A stretch of DNA of 64,000 bases from Pantoea sp050157905. Its GTDB lineage: Bacteria; Pseudomonadota; Gammaproteobacteria; Enterobacterales; Enterobacteriaceae. Location of the stretch: NCBI RefSeq assembly GCF_050157905.1, contig NZ_JBKIWZ010000001.1, positions 3,748,992 through 3,812,991 on the forward strand, written 5' to 3'. Under the pieces are notes generated by a model. That model had not been told where the DNA came from. It did no database searches and saw only the letters and a program-made list of their open reading frames with translations. Numbering within the stretch: the stretch's first letter is position 1; each line of letters begins with the position of its first letter. Below, piece by piece: positions 42,899-51,250 of the stretch. Position numbers and translations under genes: made by a program.

Positions 42899-43885
42899 AT
42901 GAAAAGAATCATTATTGATTGCGATCCCGGTAATGGGATCGCAGGTGCCAACACCGACGATGGGCTGGCGATTGCGCTGGCCTTAGCTTCACCCGGACTG
43001 TCACTGGAATTAATCACCACCGTAGCCGGTAATACCCCCAGCGACGTGGGTGCGCGCGTTGCGAAAGATCTGATTGTCCGGCTGGGATTAACCATCCCGG
43101 TCGTTCAGGGCGAGACGCGGGCGCTTCAGGAGGATCCGGCGCCATGGCGCGAAACGCTGGATAACCGGGTCAGTCAGCTTGCGCTCGATTCACTCTGGCA
43201 GGATGTGCCATCGCCAGCGGCGCTCACAGCCGATGCCTTTGATGCCGCCGACGCTATCGGCAGACTGATTTGCGATAATCCGGGGGAGATTACCCTGGTC
43301 GCGATTGGTCCGCTGACTAACGTGGCGCTGGCAATGCAGCGTTATCCTGCGATGGCCGAATCGGTCGCCGAGATTGTGATTATGGGCGGCGTGTTTGCGC
43401 TGGACGATTACATCAAAGATACCAACTTCGGCCTGGACCCGGAGGCGGCGCATCAGGTGTTGCACAGCGGAGCCGCCGTCACGCTGGTGCCAATGGATGT
43501 GACGACGCAGACGCTGCTCACTCAGCAGGATTTGACCCGCCTGACCGCAGTGAACCATCCGCTGACCACGTTTGTGCGTGATACGCTGCGGCCCTGGATC
43601 GACTATTCAGTCGCGACCCGGCAGCTTACAGGATGCTGGATCCATGATGCGCTGGTGGTCGCCTGGCTGCTGAATCAGCGGGTTGCATCAGGCATTGATT
43701 ACCAGGTGGATATCGAATTACGACCGGGTGCAACGCGCGGCAAAAGCTGGCGTTACCGGCGGCCGCTCCGGCTGACGGTAGGCGTACCCGAAGCGTGCGG
43801 CGCATCGGTCCATGTGCTGCATCAGGTTGATAACGCACTGCTGCTGTCGATCATCGAAGAGGCGTTTAAGCGCCTGAAAATGTAA
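42899..43885 (+). CDS. Inosine-uridine preferring type nucleoside hydrolase
   Basis: 328 residues. The calcium-binding signature DCDPGNGIAGANTDDGLAI at residues 6-25 (DxDxxxDD type), VAIGPLTNVALAM, IVIMGGVF and NFGLDPEAAHQVL place it in the nucleoside hydrolase family, and CWIHDALVVAWLL supplies the last metal aspartate. It splits nucleosides into base and ribose. The gene starts 11 bases after the LacI stop, so both are one transcript. Exact substrate is unknown. Confidence 0.92.
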   Translation: MKRIIIDCDPGNGIAGANTDDGLAIALALASPGLSLELITTVAGNTPSDVGARVAKDLIVRLGLTIPVVQGETRALQEDPAPWRETLDNRVSQLALDSLWQDVPSPAALTADAFDAADAIGRLICDNPGEITLVAIGPLTNVALAMQRYPAMAESVAEIVIMGGVFALDDYIKDTNFGLDPEAAHQVLHSGAAVTLVPMDVTTQTLLTQQDLTRLTAVNHPLTTFVRDTLRPWIDYSVATRQLTGCWIHDALVVAWLLNQRVASGIDYQVDIELRPGATRGKSWRYRRPLRLTVGVPEACGASVHVLHQVDNALLLSIIEEAFKRLKM

Positions 43886-44025
43886 CGCCTCGCCGGGCAT
43901 ATAAACCTGATAGCGGGCTGTGCCGAATCGGGCTTCAGCCCACCGCGCGGCTCCGTATGTCTGAGCCAGAGATCTGGCGATCAGCGGCGTGGCTGTGCAG
44001 GCAGAAAGGGCAGGGAAGGCCCTGT

Positions 44026-44490
44026 TCAGATCGCCTCACAGACGTCGATCCAGCGGGCGTTTGTCAGTTCAGCCATCTGCTGTGGCGAAATGCGAACGGC
44101 GCTGTGGATTGCACCCGCAGCAGGCAGGACTTCGTCAAAACTGCGCAGGGAAACATCACAGTAAACGGTCAGCGGATTTTCCAGACCAAAAGGACAGACG
44201 CCACCCACCGGATGGCCGGTCCAGTTAATCACTTCATCGACGCTGAGCATCCGCGCCTTCGCACCGAGTGCCGCTTTCAGTTTGCGGTTATCCAGTCGGG
44301 CATCACCGCGTGTCACAATCAGCACCACATCGTTTTTTACTTTCAGTGACAGCGTTTTCGCAATCTCTCCCGGCGTCACGCCGTGGGCGCGGGCCGCCAT
44401 GGCGACCGTTGCGGTACTCCCGGCCAGTTCAATAATTTCAATTTCAGGGGCGTGTTCGGCGAAGAACTGGCGCACGGACTCCAGACTCAT
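44026..44490 (-). CDS. YbaK/EbsC family aminoacyl-tRNA deacylase-like protein
   Basis: 154 residues from ATG 44490 (GAGAG upstream). KTLSLKVKNDVVLIVTRGDA then RLDNRKLKAALGAKARMLSV and INWTGHPVGGVCPFGL are the core of the YbaK fold, including the catalytic Lys and the GG-PFG substrate loop. Relatives hydrolyse Cys-tRNA(Pro), Ala-tRNA(Pro) or similar mischarged tRNAs. Which one cannot be told here. Confidence 0.88.
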   Translation of the reverse strand: MSLESVRQFFAEHAPEIEIIELAGSTATVAMAARAHGVTPGEIAKTLSLKVKNDVVLIVTRGDARLDNRKLKAALGAKARMLSVDEVINWTGHPVGGVCPFGLENPLTVYCDVSLRSFDEVLPAAGAIHSAVRISPQQMAELTNARWIDVCEAI

Positions 44491-44584
44491 CTTTCTCTCC
44501 AGGCTGATCGAAGGCGTAAAAATTGCCACAAGCCTCAGTGCCTGTAAACGAGATAAACGGAGAATTCGCGGGAATTAACCCTGT

Positions 44585-45379
44585 TCAGCTGCCGCTCAGG
44601 GTGCAGTTGCCGCATTGTTCTACATCCGGGATGCGATAACGCTGGCAACAGCTGCGACGGACCAGTTCGCCGTTGCGTGGGATCATGGTGCGGTAAAACG
44701 GATTTTCGCTGCCATCCAGCAGCCGCTGGCTGAAGAACAGTGCCTGTTCCAGTTGCAGCACCTGTGCCTCATCAATCTGGCTTTTCAGCTCGCCCAGAAA
44801 CCACTGGAATGAGTAGCCCATGTTGTTCCAGATCAGGCGGGCGTTGATATCACCATGCTGCGTAATACCGTTCACGACCGGAATAAGATGCTGCTGAATC
44901 AGACGATCAATACGCTGCCGGGGATTCAGATAGCGCGCCTCCTCATCCTCCTGCACCTCGATCCAGAACGTCGCCGGATGACCATGCTGATGAAAGCCGA
45001 CGCGGATATGCTCAGGCGAGCAGTCCAGCGCGCGCGACTCCTGCAGCAAAGCCATGATCAGTGGCGGCAGCAGCAGGCCAAAATACCATTGCGCCCAGAG
45101 TGAGAGCACCGGCTTCGCTTCCCGAACGGCATCAGGATGGTCGCGGTAGAGATAATCGCTGTAGCGCTGAATAAGCGGCGTAAAGTTGCCGGCCTGTGAC
45201 CATGCAGCGAGTGTCTGCGTGTCATGGGGCGCAGGCTGACTGAACTTTGTTGATTCAAGCAGATAGCTGCGCTGTTGCTGCAGTTGCTCATGCAGACTTT
45301 CCGCCAGCGGGCGGTCGTTCTGCCGGAAGATCATCGACTGAGCGCTAAAACGCTGTTCCTGAACTGAAGCGGTTGCCAT
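44585..45379 (-). CDS. fhuF: Siderophore-iron reductase FhuF
   Basis: 264 residues (E. coli 262). The start at 45379 (MATASVQEQRF) is preferred to an upstream ATG that would overlap the Fur box. The C-terminus carries the unusual 2Fe-2S ligand set CC-x10-C-x2-C (RRSCCQRYRIPDVEQCGNC), diagnostic for FhuF, which reduces hydroxamate-siderophore-bound ferric iron in the cytoplasm. A Fur box lies 30 bases upstream. Position next to yjjZ, the leucine tRNAs and rsmC matches E. coli. Confidence 0.95.
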   Translation of the reverse strand: MATASVQEQRFSAQSMIFRQNDRPLAESLHEQLQQQRSYLLESTKFSQPAPHDTQTLAAWSQAGNFTPLIQRYSDYLYRDHPDAVREAKPVLSLWAQWYFGLLLPPLIMALLQESRALDCSPEHIRVGFHQHGHPATFWIEVQEDEEARYLNPRQRIDRLIQQHLIPVVNGITQHGDINARLIWNNMGYSFQWFLGELKSQIDEAQVLQLEQALFFSQRLLDGSENPFYRTMIPRNGELVRRSCCQRYRIPDVEQCGNCTLSGS

Positions 45380-45408
45380 GACGACTCGCGAAAAGTGTAG
45401 ATAAGAAA

Positions 45409-45427
45409 GCAAATGATAATCGTTATT
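45409..45427. promoter_or_regulatory. Fur box of fhuF
   Basis: GCAAATGATAATCGTTATT matches 15 of 19 positions of the Fur consensus and sits just upstream of the fhuF start, predicting iron repression. Confidence 0.8.
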
Positions 45428-45560
45428 GATTAACTCTACAAGTCGCGCAAAAAATCTTCTGCTGGCAGGGGGATGCGCAGGCGATAACCGGGGAAATCAG
45501 CGCAGACAGGGCAGGGCCTGTCACGACTGAATTTCCTGATAACGGGCAGAATGTGATTAT

Positions 45561-46658
45561 TCAGGTCGGTTCGCTGGCGGTCTGTTGCGGTTTCCGTGGC
45601 AGATCTTCCCAGGCAAGGATCGTGTTCCTTCCCTGATTTTTGGCTACATAGAGGGCACTGTCAGCATTGGCGATAGCCTGATCAAACTCGTCATCATAAA
45701 TAGGCGCGATGCCGGCGCTGATGGTGACGTGGGTCGACACGGTTTCGTTAAAAAGGTGGGGGATTTCTAAATCCACCACATACTGACGGATGCGTTCAGC
45801 CAGTTTCAGAGCAATTGAGCTGTTCACATTCGTCATCAGCACCAGAAACTCTTCGCCACCATAGCGGGTAACGACATCACGTGAACGCACCGCGTCACGA
45901 ATGGCAACAGAGACGCGCGCCAGCGCCTGGTCGCCCATCGCATGGCCGTAGTTATCGTTGTAGGCTTTGAAGTGATCGATATCCAGCAGCAGCACATAAT
46001 GGCTGCCCGCGTGGTTTTTCAGAATATTGTCGAGTCGGTTCTTCAGGCCACGGCGGTTATAAAGCCCGGTCAGTGGGTCGAGCATGCTGAGATCGCTGAA
46101 ACTCTCTTTCTCTTCATAAAGCTGATGCATCAGGCGCAGCGTAAAATTGTCGGCGCGTCGGCGCATGAGATGCTGAAGCGAAAAGCCTATGAGCGGCAGG
46201 GCAATGGTCAGCAGAATCAGCGGCAGATGCTGTGCATTATCGAGCAGCACCACGGTCAGTACCGGGGGTGTCACATGCAGCCAGAAAGCCGCCAGATAAT
46301 CGCTGAGGGCGATCGCACTGACAAATAACAGACTGATTAAGCTGATAATAAGAAAGCCTCCATCAAAATAGAATATCTGATGAAAGCGATAATTAATGTG
46401 CCATGCCCAGAGCATACCGAGCAGCAGCGCCACGGGATTTAACAGGGGAAGTCTTGCTTTAGGCCAGATTAAATAGGTTATTAATACGATACCGCTAAAG
46501 GCCATGATACTTACGAGCGGCAGGGTAGTATCACTCTTTTCAACGTTAATTATTGGCAGAAGAAAAAAGAGTGAAATAGCGATATTAAGAAAAAGAAAAA
46601 GCATCACCGACAGCCGGTATTTGCTCTGTTTAAGCTCTTCATAAGATTGTAATTTCAT
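45561..46658 (-). CDS. Membrane-bound diguanylate cyclase (GGDEF)
   Basis: 365 residues from ATG 46658. Five or six hydrophobic helices fill residues 18-170 (MASE-like sensor), followed by a short linker and the GGDEF domain: DPLTGLYNRRGLKNRLD, DIDHFKAYNDNYGHAMGDQA, and the signature GGEEF in RYGGEEFLVLM. The inhibitory RxxD site is present five residues before it (RSRD), so product feedback is likely. It makes cyclic di-GMP, favouring biofilm over motility. Isolated gene. Confidence 0.93.
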   Translation of the reverse strand: MKLQSYEELKQSKYRLSVMLFLFLNIAISLFFLLPIINVEKSDTTLPLVSIMAFSGIVLITYLIWPKARLPLLNPVALLLGMLWAWHINYRFHQIFYFDGGFLIISLISLLFVSAIALSDYLAAFWLHVTPPVLTVVLLDNAQHLPLILLTIALPLIGFSLQHLMRRRADNFTLRLMHQLYEEKESFSDLSMLDPLTGLYNRRGLKNRLDNILKNHAGSHYVLLLDIDHFKAYNDNYGHAMGDQALARVSVAIRDAVRSRDVVTRYGGEEFLVLMTNVNSSIALKLAERIRQYVVDLEIPHLFNETVSTHVTISAGIAPIYDDEFDQAIANADSALYVAKNQGRNTILAWEDLPRKPQQTASEPT

Positions 46659-46844
46659 TGTAAATACTCGCGGCGACCCTGAAATACCAAAGCGCAAGCC
46701 GGCAGAATAGCTTCTGCCAGTCAGATAATTATTGCTGTTATTAAAAGTCTTATCGGCCGCAATCTAGCATTTTCCAACTGGTCTGTCATCTTTGGTGCCA
46801 GGACTGACAAAAACACGCTGCAGCCTGCGCAAAACTACTATATG

Positions 46845-46863
46845 ATAATGGGAATGCTTATCA
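46845..46863. promoter_or_regulatory. Fur box of yjjZ
   Basis: GATAATGGGAATGCTTATC has perfect outer arms GATAA/TTATC and matches 15 of 19 Fur consensus positions, 15 bases before the yjjZ start. Confidence 0.75.
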
Positions 46864-46878
46864 TTTGGGGTTTCTGTC

Positions 46879-47163
46879 ATGGGAATTGCGATTGTTGCGG
46901 CCTGCGGCCTGTGGGGTGTCAGCTGGATGCTGGGGAAGAAACTGGACAGTGCCTGGGGCGTCCTGCTGCCCTGCATCGCGCTGCCGCTGTTCGCCTTATG
47001 GGAACCGAGCTTCAGTCAGTGGCGGATGGTGATGACCGTGGCGCTGCTGCTGACCGTCGTCATGCTGTTTAATCATCGTCTGCGCCATTACCTGCTGTTG
47101 CCATCATGTCTGGCGTTAGCGGGCGGACTGGCGGCCGTCTCTGTGAACTTTCAGCTCAACTAG
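46879..47163 (+). CDS. yjjZ: DUF1435 family small membrane protein YjjZ
   Basis: 94 residues. Three hydrophobic segments (MGIAIVAACGLWGVSWML, VLLPCIALPLFALW, VMTVALLLTVVMLF) and the conserved end NHRLRHYLLLPSCLALAGG match DUF1435, whose E. coli member YjjZ occupies the same place beside fhuF and is iron-regulated. Function unknown. The Fur box next to its start supports an iron link. Confidence 0.85.
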   Translation: MGIAIVAACGLWGVSWMLGKKLDSAWGVLLPCIALPLFALWEPSFSQWRMVMTVALLLTVVMLFNHRLRHYLLLPSCLALAGGLAAVSVNFQLN

Positions 47164-47285
47164 CACTGCAGAGCAGCTGCAGAACGGAACCGGGCGATAA
47201 ATTAAAAACGAAGTGGAGTAAAAGAGTAAAACGGAACAGCAGGGGAAGAGAAGTGCGGCCAGAAACGACCTGAGGATGACAACGC

Positions 47286-47372
47286 TGGTGCGAAGAGAGG
47301 GACTTGAACCCTCACGTCCGTTAAGACACTAACACCTGAAGCTAGCGCGTCTACCAATTCCGCCACCTTCGC
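47286..47372 (-). tRNA. leuV: tRNA-Leu (anticodon CAG)
   Basis: 87 bases including encoded CCA. Acceptor GCGAAGG pairs with the 3' end, long variable arm, T-loop GTTCAAGTCCC, anticodon loop containing CAG. One of three essentially identical tandem copies in the order found in E. coli leuQPV; this is the promoter-distal copy. Confidence 0.96.
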
Positions 47373-47400
47373 ATCGGGTTGTCTTTTCATATCACCGCAT

Positions 47401-47487
47401 TGGTGCGAAGAGAGGGACTTGAACCCTCACGTCCGTTAAGACACTAACACCTGAAGCTAGCGCGTCTACCAATTCCGCCACCTTCGC
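47401..47487 (-). tRNA. leuP: tRNA-Leu (anticodon CAG)
   Basis: Middle copy of the tandem cluster, same 87-base sequence and anticodon CAG as its neighbours. Spacer to the next copy is 28 bases. Confidence 0.96.
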
Positions 47488-47517
47488 GCAGTGCTCGCGA
47501 TATGAAATATGTGATTT

Positions 47518-47604
47518 TGGTGCGAAGAGAGGGACTTGAACCCTCACGTCCGTTAAGACACTAACACCTGAAGCTAGCGCGTCTACCAATTCCGCCACCT
47601 TCGC
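47518..47604 (-). tRNA. leuQ: tRNA-Leu (anticodon CAG)
   Basis: Promoter-proximal copy of the cluster, 87 bases with encoded CCA and anticodon CAG. Spacer to the middle copy is 30 bases. Confidence 0.96.
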
Positions 47605-47645
47605 ATACCCGTAACACCCTGAGAATGTTACAACCACGGAGGCGC

Positions 47646-47673
47646 ATTCTAGAGATTTTACTCTTTGCGTCAA
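47646..47673 (-). promoter_or_regulatory. Promoter of the leuQPV tRNA cluster
   Basis: On the minus strand TTGACG (47668-47673) and TAGAAT (47646-47651) are 16 bases apart. The bases after the -10 box are GC-rich (GCGCCTCCG), the discriminator type found in stringently controlled stable RNA promoters. Confidence 0.75.
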
Positions 47674-47756
47674 CAACTATTTCATCGGGCTGAAACGATC
47701 GCTGCAAAAAACAACGTTTTCAGCCCAGCCGTGCGGTGAATGGCGAAAAAACGCGC

Positions 47757-48788
47757 TTAGCGCGCCTTCGCGCCACGTCCATAGACGGCACGATAGACTT
47801 TGAAGCGACCGGTCTGGGCGATGACTTCGTGGCTGCCAAAGGTTTCATCCAGCACCTGAGGATAGGGCAGGAAGGTATTGGCCACGATACGCAGTTCACC
47901 ACCGGTATTCAGATGTTTGACTGCACCCCGGATCAGCGCCTGCGCCGCATCGAGGCTGGTCTGTGTCCCTTCATGGAAAGGCGGATTCGAGATAATCATG
48001 TCGAAACGACCGGTGACATCAGAGAAAACGTTGCTGGCAAAAACCTCGCCCTCAATGCCGTTGGCCGCCAGTGTCGCTTTACTCGCTTCAATCGCTGCCG
48101 CGTGCACGTCGCACAACCACAGACGGACTTTCGGCGAAACGGCAGACAGTGAAGCGGCCATCACGCCCGCGCCACAGCCCATATCCAGCACCTTGCCTTT
48201 GGTGTGCGGGGCAAAGGTCGAGAGCAGCAGGGCACTGCCGCTGTCCAGGCCGTCACGGCTGAAAACGCCAGGCAGGGTATGAATCGTCAGATCATCCAGC
48301 TGATACTGATGACCAAAGCTGCTGGCATCAAACTCAGGCTGTTTGTCGAGGCGACCATGATAGAGACCACAGCGACGCGCGCTGTCGATTTTCTCCAGTT
48401 TCACCCACGATGCTACCATGCCTTCGGCACTGCGCACGCCACTGCGGTTTTCACCGACCACGAACACATCGCAGCCCACCGGCAGCAGTGACAGCAGGTT
48501 CTGGAGCTGGAACTGCACTTCTGGCTTATTTTTTGTCCAGAAGTAGATCAGCGTATCGCAGCCCTGCACATCTTCCGCCTGCGCCACCATGCCGTAACGG
48601 GCCTGCTCGCCCATACGGCGGCTCAGGTTTTGCCAGTGATGATACTGCTGGGTGTGCACGCGCGATGAGGCGGTTTCCAGCTGAGCGGGCAGGTCATCCT
48701 GCAGATCGCCAGCAAATAAGACATGGCGGGCGGTAAATTCATCACTGTGGCGCAGAATAACTTCGCTGGCCGGGGAAAAAGCAGACAT
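47757..48788 (-). CDS. rsmC: 16S rRNA (guanine-1207-N2)-methyltransferase
   Basis: 343 residues, same as E. coli, from ATG 48788 (MSAFSPASEV); the open frame upstream is out of character. N-terminal degenerate methyltransferase domain (residues 1-170) followed by the active one: SAM-binding VLDMGCGAGVMAASL (about 200) and the catalytic ISNPPFHEG motif (about 268). It methylates G1207 in helix 34 of 16S rRNA. Divergent from holD with about 100 bases between. Confidence 0.96.
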   Translation of the reverse strand: MSAFSPASEVILRHSDEFTARHVLFAGDLQDDLPAQLETASSRVHTQQYHHWQNLSRRMGEQARYGMVAQAEDVQGCDTLIYFWTKNKPEVQFQLQNLLSLLPVGCDVFVVGENRSGVRSAEGMVASWVKLEKIDSARRCGLYHGRLDKQPEFDASSFGHQYQLDDLTIHTLPGVFSRDGLDSGSALLLSTFAPHTKGKVLDMGCGAGVMAASLSAVSPKVRLWLCDVHAAAIEASKATLAANGIEGEVFASNVFSDVTGRFDMIISNPPFHEGTQTSLDAAQALIRGAVKHLNTGGELRIVANTFLPYPQVLDETFGSHEVIAQTGRFKVYRAVYGRGAKAR

Positions 48789-48894
48789 GTAGGGCTCCTG
48801 TAAGATCTGAGCGGGGATTATAGTGCTTTGTTGGCGCATGTTCGATGGGTTTGCTAGCATAGCGTCGCAATCAGGCAGCAGAACAGGTAACTCC

Positions 48895-49305
48895 ATGACG
48901 TCCAGGCGCGACTGGCTTTTACAGCAAATGGGAATTACGCAGTATCAACTGCGCCGCCCGCGCGTGCTTCAGGGCGAAATTGCCGTCACGCTCACTCCGG
49001 GCACACAGTTAATCATTGTCGCTGAGGTGCCACCGGTTCTGGAAGAGCCGCTGATGCGCGACGTGCTGCATGCCCTCCATCTGCAGCCTGCCGAGGTCAT
49101 GACCGTCACGCCGGATCAGCTGCAGATGCTGCCGGAAACGCTGAACTGTGCGGGCTGGCTGCTGGGTGTTGAAAGCGAACAGACCTTCAATGGCGTGGCA
49201 CTGAGCAGCGCCTCTTTTAATGAACTGATCAGCAGCGGCGTCGCCAGACGCGCGCTCTGGCAACAGATGTGTAAACATGACAGCCATCTCTTTCCTCACC
49301 CCTGA
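48895..49305 (+). CDS. holD: DNA polymerase III psi subunit
   Basis: 136 residues from ATG 48895 (E. coli 137). MTSRRDWLLQQMGITQYQLR is the conserved SSB- and chi-binding N-terminus of psi; the rest is the compact mononucleotide-transferase-like fold (WLLGVESEQ). It links the clamp loader to chi and SSB. It overlaps rimI by 29 bases, as in E. coli. Confidence 0.94.
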   Translation: MTSRRDWLLQQMGITQYQLRRPRVLQGEIAVTLTPGTQLIIVAEVPPVLEEPLMRDVLHALHLQPAEVMTVTPDQLQMLPETLNCAGWLLGVESEQTFNGVALSSASFNELISSGVARRALWQQMCKHDSHLFPHP

Positions 49306-49717
49306 CGATCTGGCGCAAGCCTATGCCATTGAGTGCCGCAGCCACGCATTTCCCTGGCGTGAGCAGACCTTTGCCAGCAATCAGGGCGAACGTTTCCTCA
49401 ATCTGCGACTTGATGTTGGCGATAAAATGGCCGCCTTCGCCATTGCCCAGGTCGTCCTCGACGAAGCCTCCCTGTTCAATATTGCGGTCGATCCTGCCTT
49501 TCAGCGTCGGGGCTTAGGCCGCCAGCTGTTGCAGCATCTGATTGAGGCGTTGGCCGAACGTAATGTGCTGACGCTGTGGCTGGAAGTGCGGGCCTCAAAC
49601 CTGCCCGCTATTGCGCTCTATGAGCAGCTTGGCTTCAATCAGGTGAGTCGTCGTCCCAACTATTATCCCACTGCCAGCGGCCGTGAAGATGCCATTCTGA
49701 TGGCGCTGACGCTGTAG
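49277..49717 (+). CDS. rimI: Ribosomal protein S18-alanine N-acetyltransferase
   Basis: 146 residues. GNAT fold with acetyl-CoA loop FQRRGLGRQLLQHLIEAL and the C-terminal WLEVRASNLPAIALYEQLGF, NQVSRRPNYYP typical of RimI, which acetylates the N-terminal alanine of S18. Overlaps holD; yjjG follows after 18 bases. Confidence 0.95.
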   Translation: MTAISFLTPDDLAQAYAIECRSHAFPWREQTFASNQGERFLNLRLDVGDKMAAFAIAQVVLDEASLFNIAVDPAFQRRGLGRQLLQHLIEALAERNVLTLWLEVRASNLPAIALYEQLGFNQVSRRPNYYPTASGREDAILMALTL

Positions 49718-49735
49718 CCGCATAAAGGAGTTTTC

Positions 49736-50416
49736 ATGTCAGAACACTGGGATTGCATCCTGTTTGATGCAGACGATACCCTTTTTCATTTCGATGCGTT
49801 TGCCGGTCTGCAGCGCCTGTTCGCGGGTTACGATGTGCAGTTCACCGACCAGGATTACAGCGATTATCAGGCGATAAACAAGCCGCTCTGGGTCGATTAT
49901 CAGAACGGTATCATTTCGGCGTTACAGTTGCAGACGCAACGTTTTAATCACTGGAGTGAAAAGCTCAGCGTCGCCCCCGAGATCCTCAACAGCGGCTTCC
50001 TCAGCGCAATGGGCGAGATCTGCACGCCGCTGCCGGGCGCCGTCAGCCTGATGAACCAGCTGCACGGGCGGGTGAAAATGGGCATTATCACTAATGGTTT
50101 CACCGCGCTGCAGCAGACCCGGCTGGAGCGCACCGGCTTCCGCGATTACTTCTCGGCGCTGGTGATCTCTGAGCAGGTCGGGGTGCCCAAACCGGCGGCA
50201 GCGATTTTTGATTACGCGCTGGAACAGATGGGTAATCCGGATCGTCAGCGGGTGCTGATGGTGGGCGATACGCCGGAATCGGACATTCTGGGTGGCATGA
50301 ATGCGGGACTGAAAACCTGCTGGCTCGATCATGGCACCCGGCCGCTGCCGGAACAGATTAAACCGACCTGGCAGGTGAAATCGCTGGCGGAGCTGGAAGC
50401 GTTGCTGATCGGCTGA
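49736..50416 (+). CDS. yjjG: HAD-family pyrimidine 5'-nucleotidase
   Basis: 226 residues. HAD motif I is LFDADDTLF, motif II ITNGFT, motif III Lys in VGVPKP and motif IV GDTPESDILGG. YjjG removes phosphate from dUMP, dTMP and non-canonical nucleotides. In E. coli prfC follows; here a terminator and then smp. Confidence 0.93.
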   Translation: MSEHWDCILFDADDTLFHFDAFAGLQRLFAGYDVQFTDQDYSDYQAINKPLWVDYQNGIISALQLQTQRFNHWSEKLSVAPEILNSGFLSAMGEICTPLPGAVSLMNQLHGRVKMGIITNGFTALQQTRLERTGFRDYFSALVISEQVGVPKPAAAIFDYALEQMGNPDRQRVLMVGDTPESDILGGMNAGLKTCWLDHGTRPLPEQIKPTWQVKSLAELEALLIG

Positions 50417-50441
50417 CCGACGCCGCCCGCGCATTGCGATC

Positions 50442-50468
50442 AAAAAGGCCCGCAGAGCGGGCCTTTTT
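50442..50468 (+). terminator. Rho-independent terminator after yjjG
   Basis: Stem GGCCCGC/GCGGGCC with loop AGA, flanked by A- and T-runs on both sides, so it can serve both yjjG and the convergent smp gene. Confidence 0.88.
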
Positions 50469-50495
50469 ATTTATCGTGATCACCGCGCCAGCGCG

Positions 50496-51143
50496 CTACG
50501 CTTTCTTCTCGTCGTCGTCACGATCCTCTTTCACCGGCGTGCTGGCGGTCAGCAGAAACGGCGACTGCTGCCAGCGGGTACGGCGATGGCGCAGCAGGGT
50601 ACGGGAGAGGATAATGCCAATGGCCAGCGCCAGCAGCATCATCAGGCGCAGAATATTGGTGGTGTTATCGACCTGATGTGAATCGGTGACCAGCACATGG
50701 GTATCGAGCGTCACGCGCAGAAAGCCCAGTGGACCCTCGTTTCCGGCCAGCGGCTGCACAATCTGATGATTGAAATAGCTGCCCGCGCGCTGACCGTCAA
50801 GCGCCAGCCGGTCGCGGACGTTGATATTCTCGCCGCTGTGCGCCACCAGGCTGCCGTCACCGTCATAGACCGACGCATCCAGAATACGGCTGTTCGCCGT
50901 CATCTGGTTCAGGATCGCTTCGATCTGATTACGGTTATTTTCGCTGTTGTCCATCAACGGCTTAAGGCTGAACGCTACCTGACTGGTGAGGGTATGCGCC
51001 AGCTCCTCGACCTGTTCAGACCGCGCCATCTGATGACCCAGACTGAACCAGGAGGCGCCCTGCATCAGGACGACCAGCAGCGCCATTGAGATGAGCACGA
51101 TCACGGTTCGATGCAAGCGAAATTTCAGTGCGGTTTTAGCCAT
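50496..51143 (-). CDS. smp: Smp/YtjB membrane protein
   Basis: 215 residues (E. coli 214). One N-terminal membrane helix (VIVLISMALLVVLMQGASWF), a periplasmic segment of about 140 residues (SLGHQMARSEQVEELAHTLT, LDASVYDGDGSLVAHSGENI) and a second helix (LRLMMLLALAIGIILSRTLL) with a short basic tail. This layout and its divergence from serB match E. coli. Function unknown. Confidence 0.93.
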   Translation of the reverse strand: MAKTALKFRLHRTVIVLISMALLVVLMQGASWFSLGHQMARSEQVEELAHTLTSQVAFSLKPLMDNSENNRNQIEAILNQMTANSRILDASVYDGDGSLVAHSGENINVRDRLALDGQRAGSYFNHQIVQPLAGNEGPLGFLRVTLDTHVLVTDSHQVDNTTNILRLMMLLALAIGIILSRTLLRHRRTRWQQSPFLLTASTPVKEDRDDDEKKA

Positions 51144-51250
51144 TAATCATCCGGGTCATATCACAACAGAAAGCCTGGAGATTATGTTGCCAGAAGCGGC
51201 GCAGACAAGGTAGCCTCTTGCGTGGTTTTGTTGTCCCTACAGGAGCTGTG

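Noticed and set aside
47286..47604. Three evenly spaced near-identical repeats resembling a CRISPR array
   Set aside because: The repeats are 87 bases and fold as tRNA-Leu with anticodon CAG; spacers are about 30 bases but are ordinary tRNA spacers. No cas genes or true array anywhere in the window.
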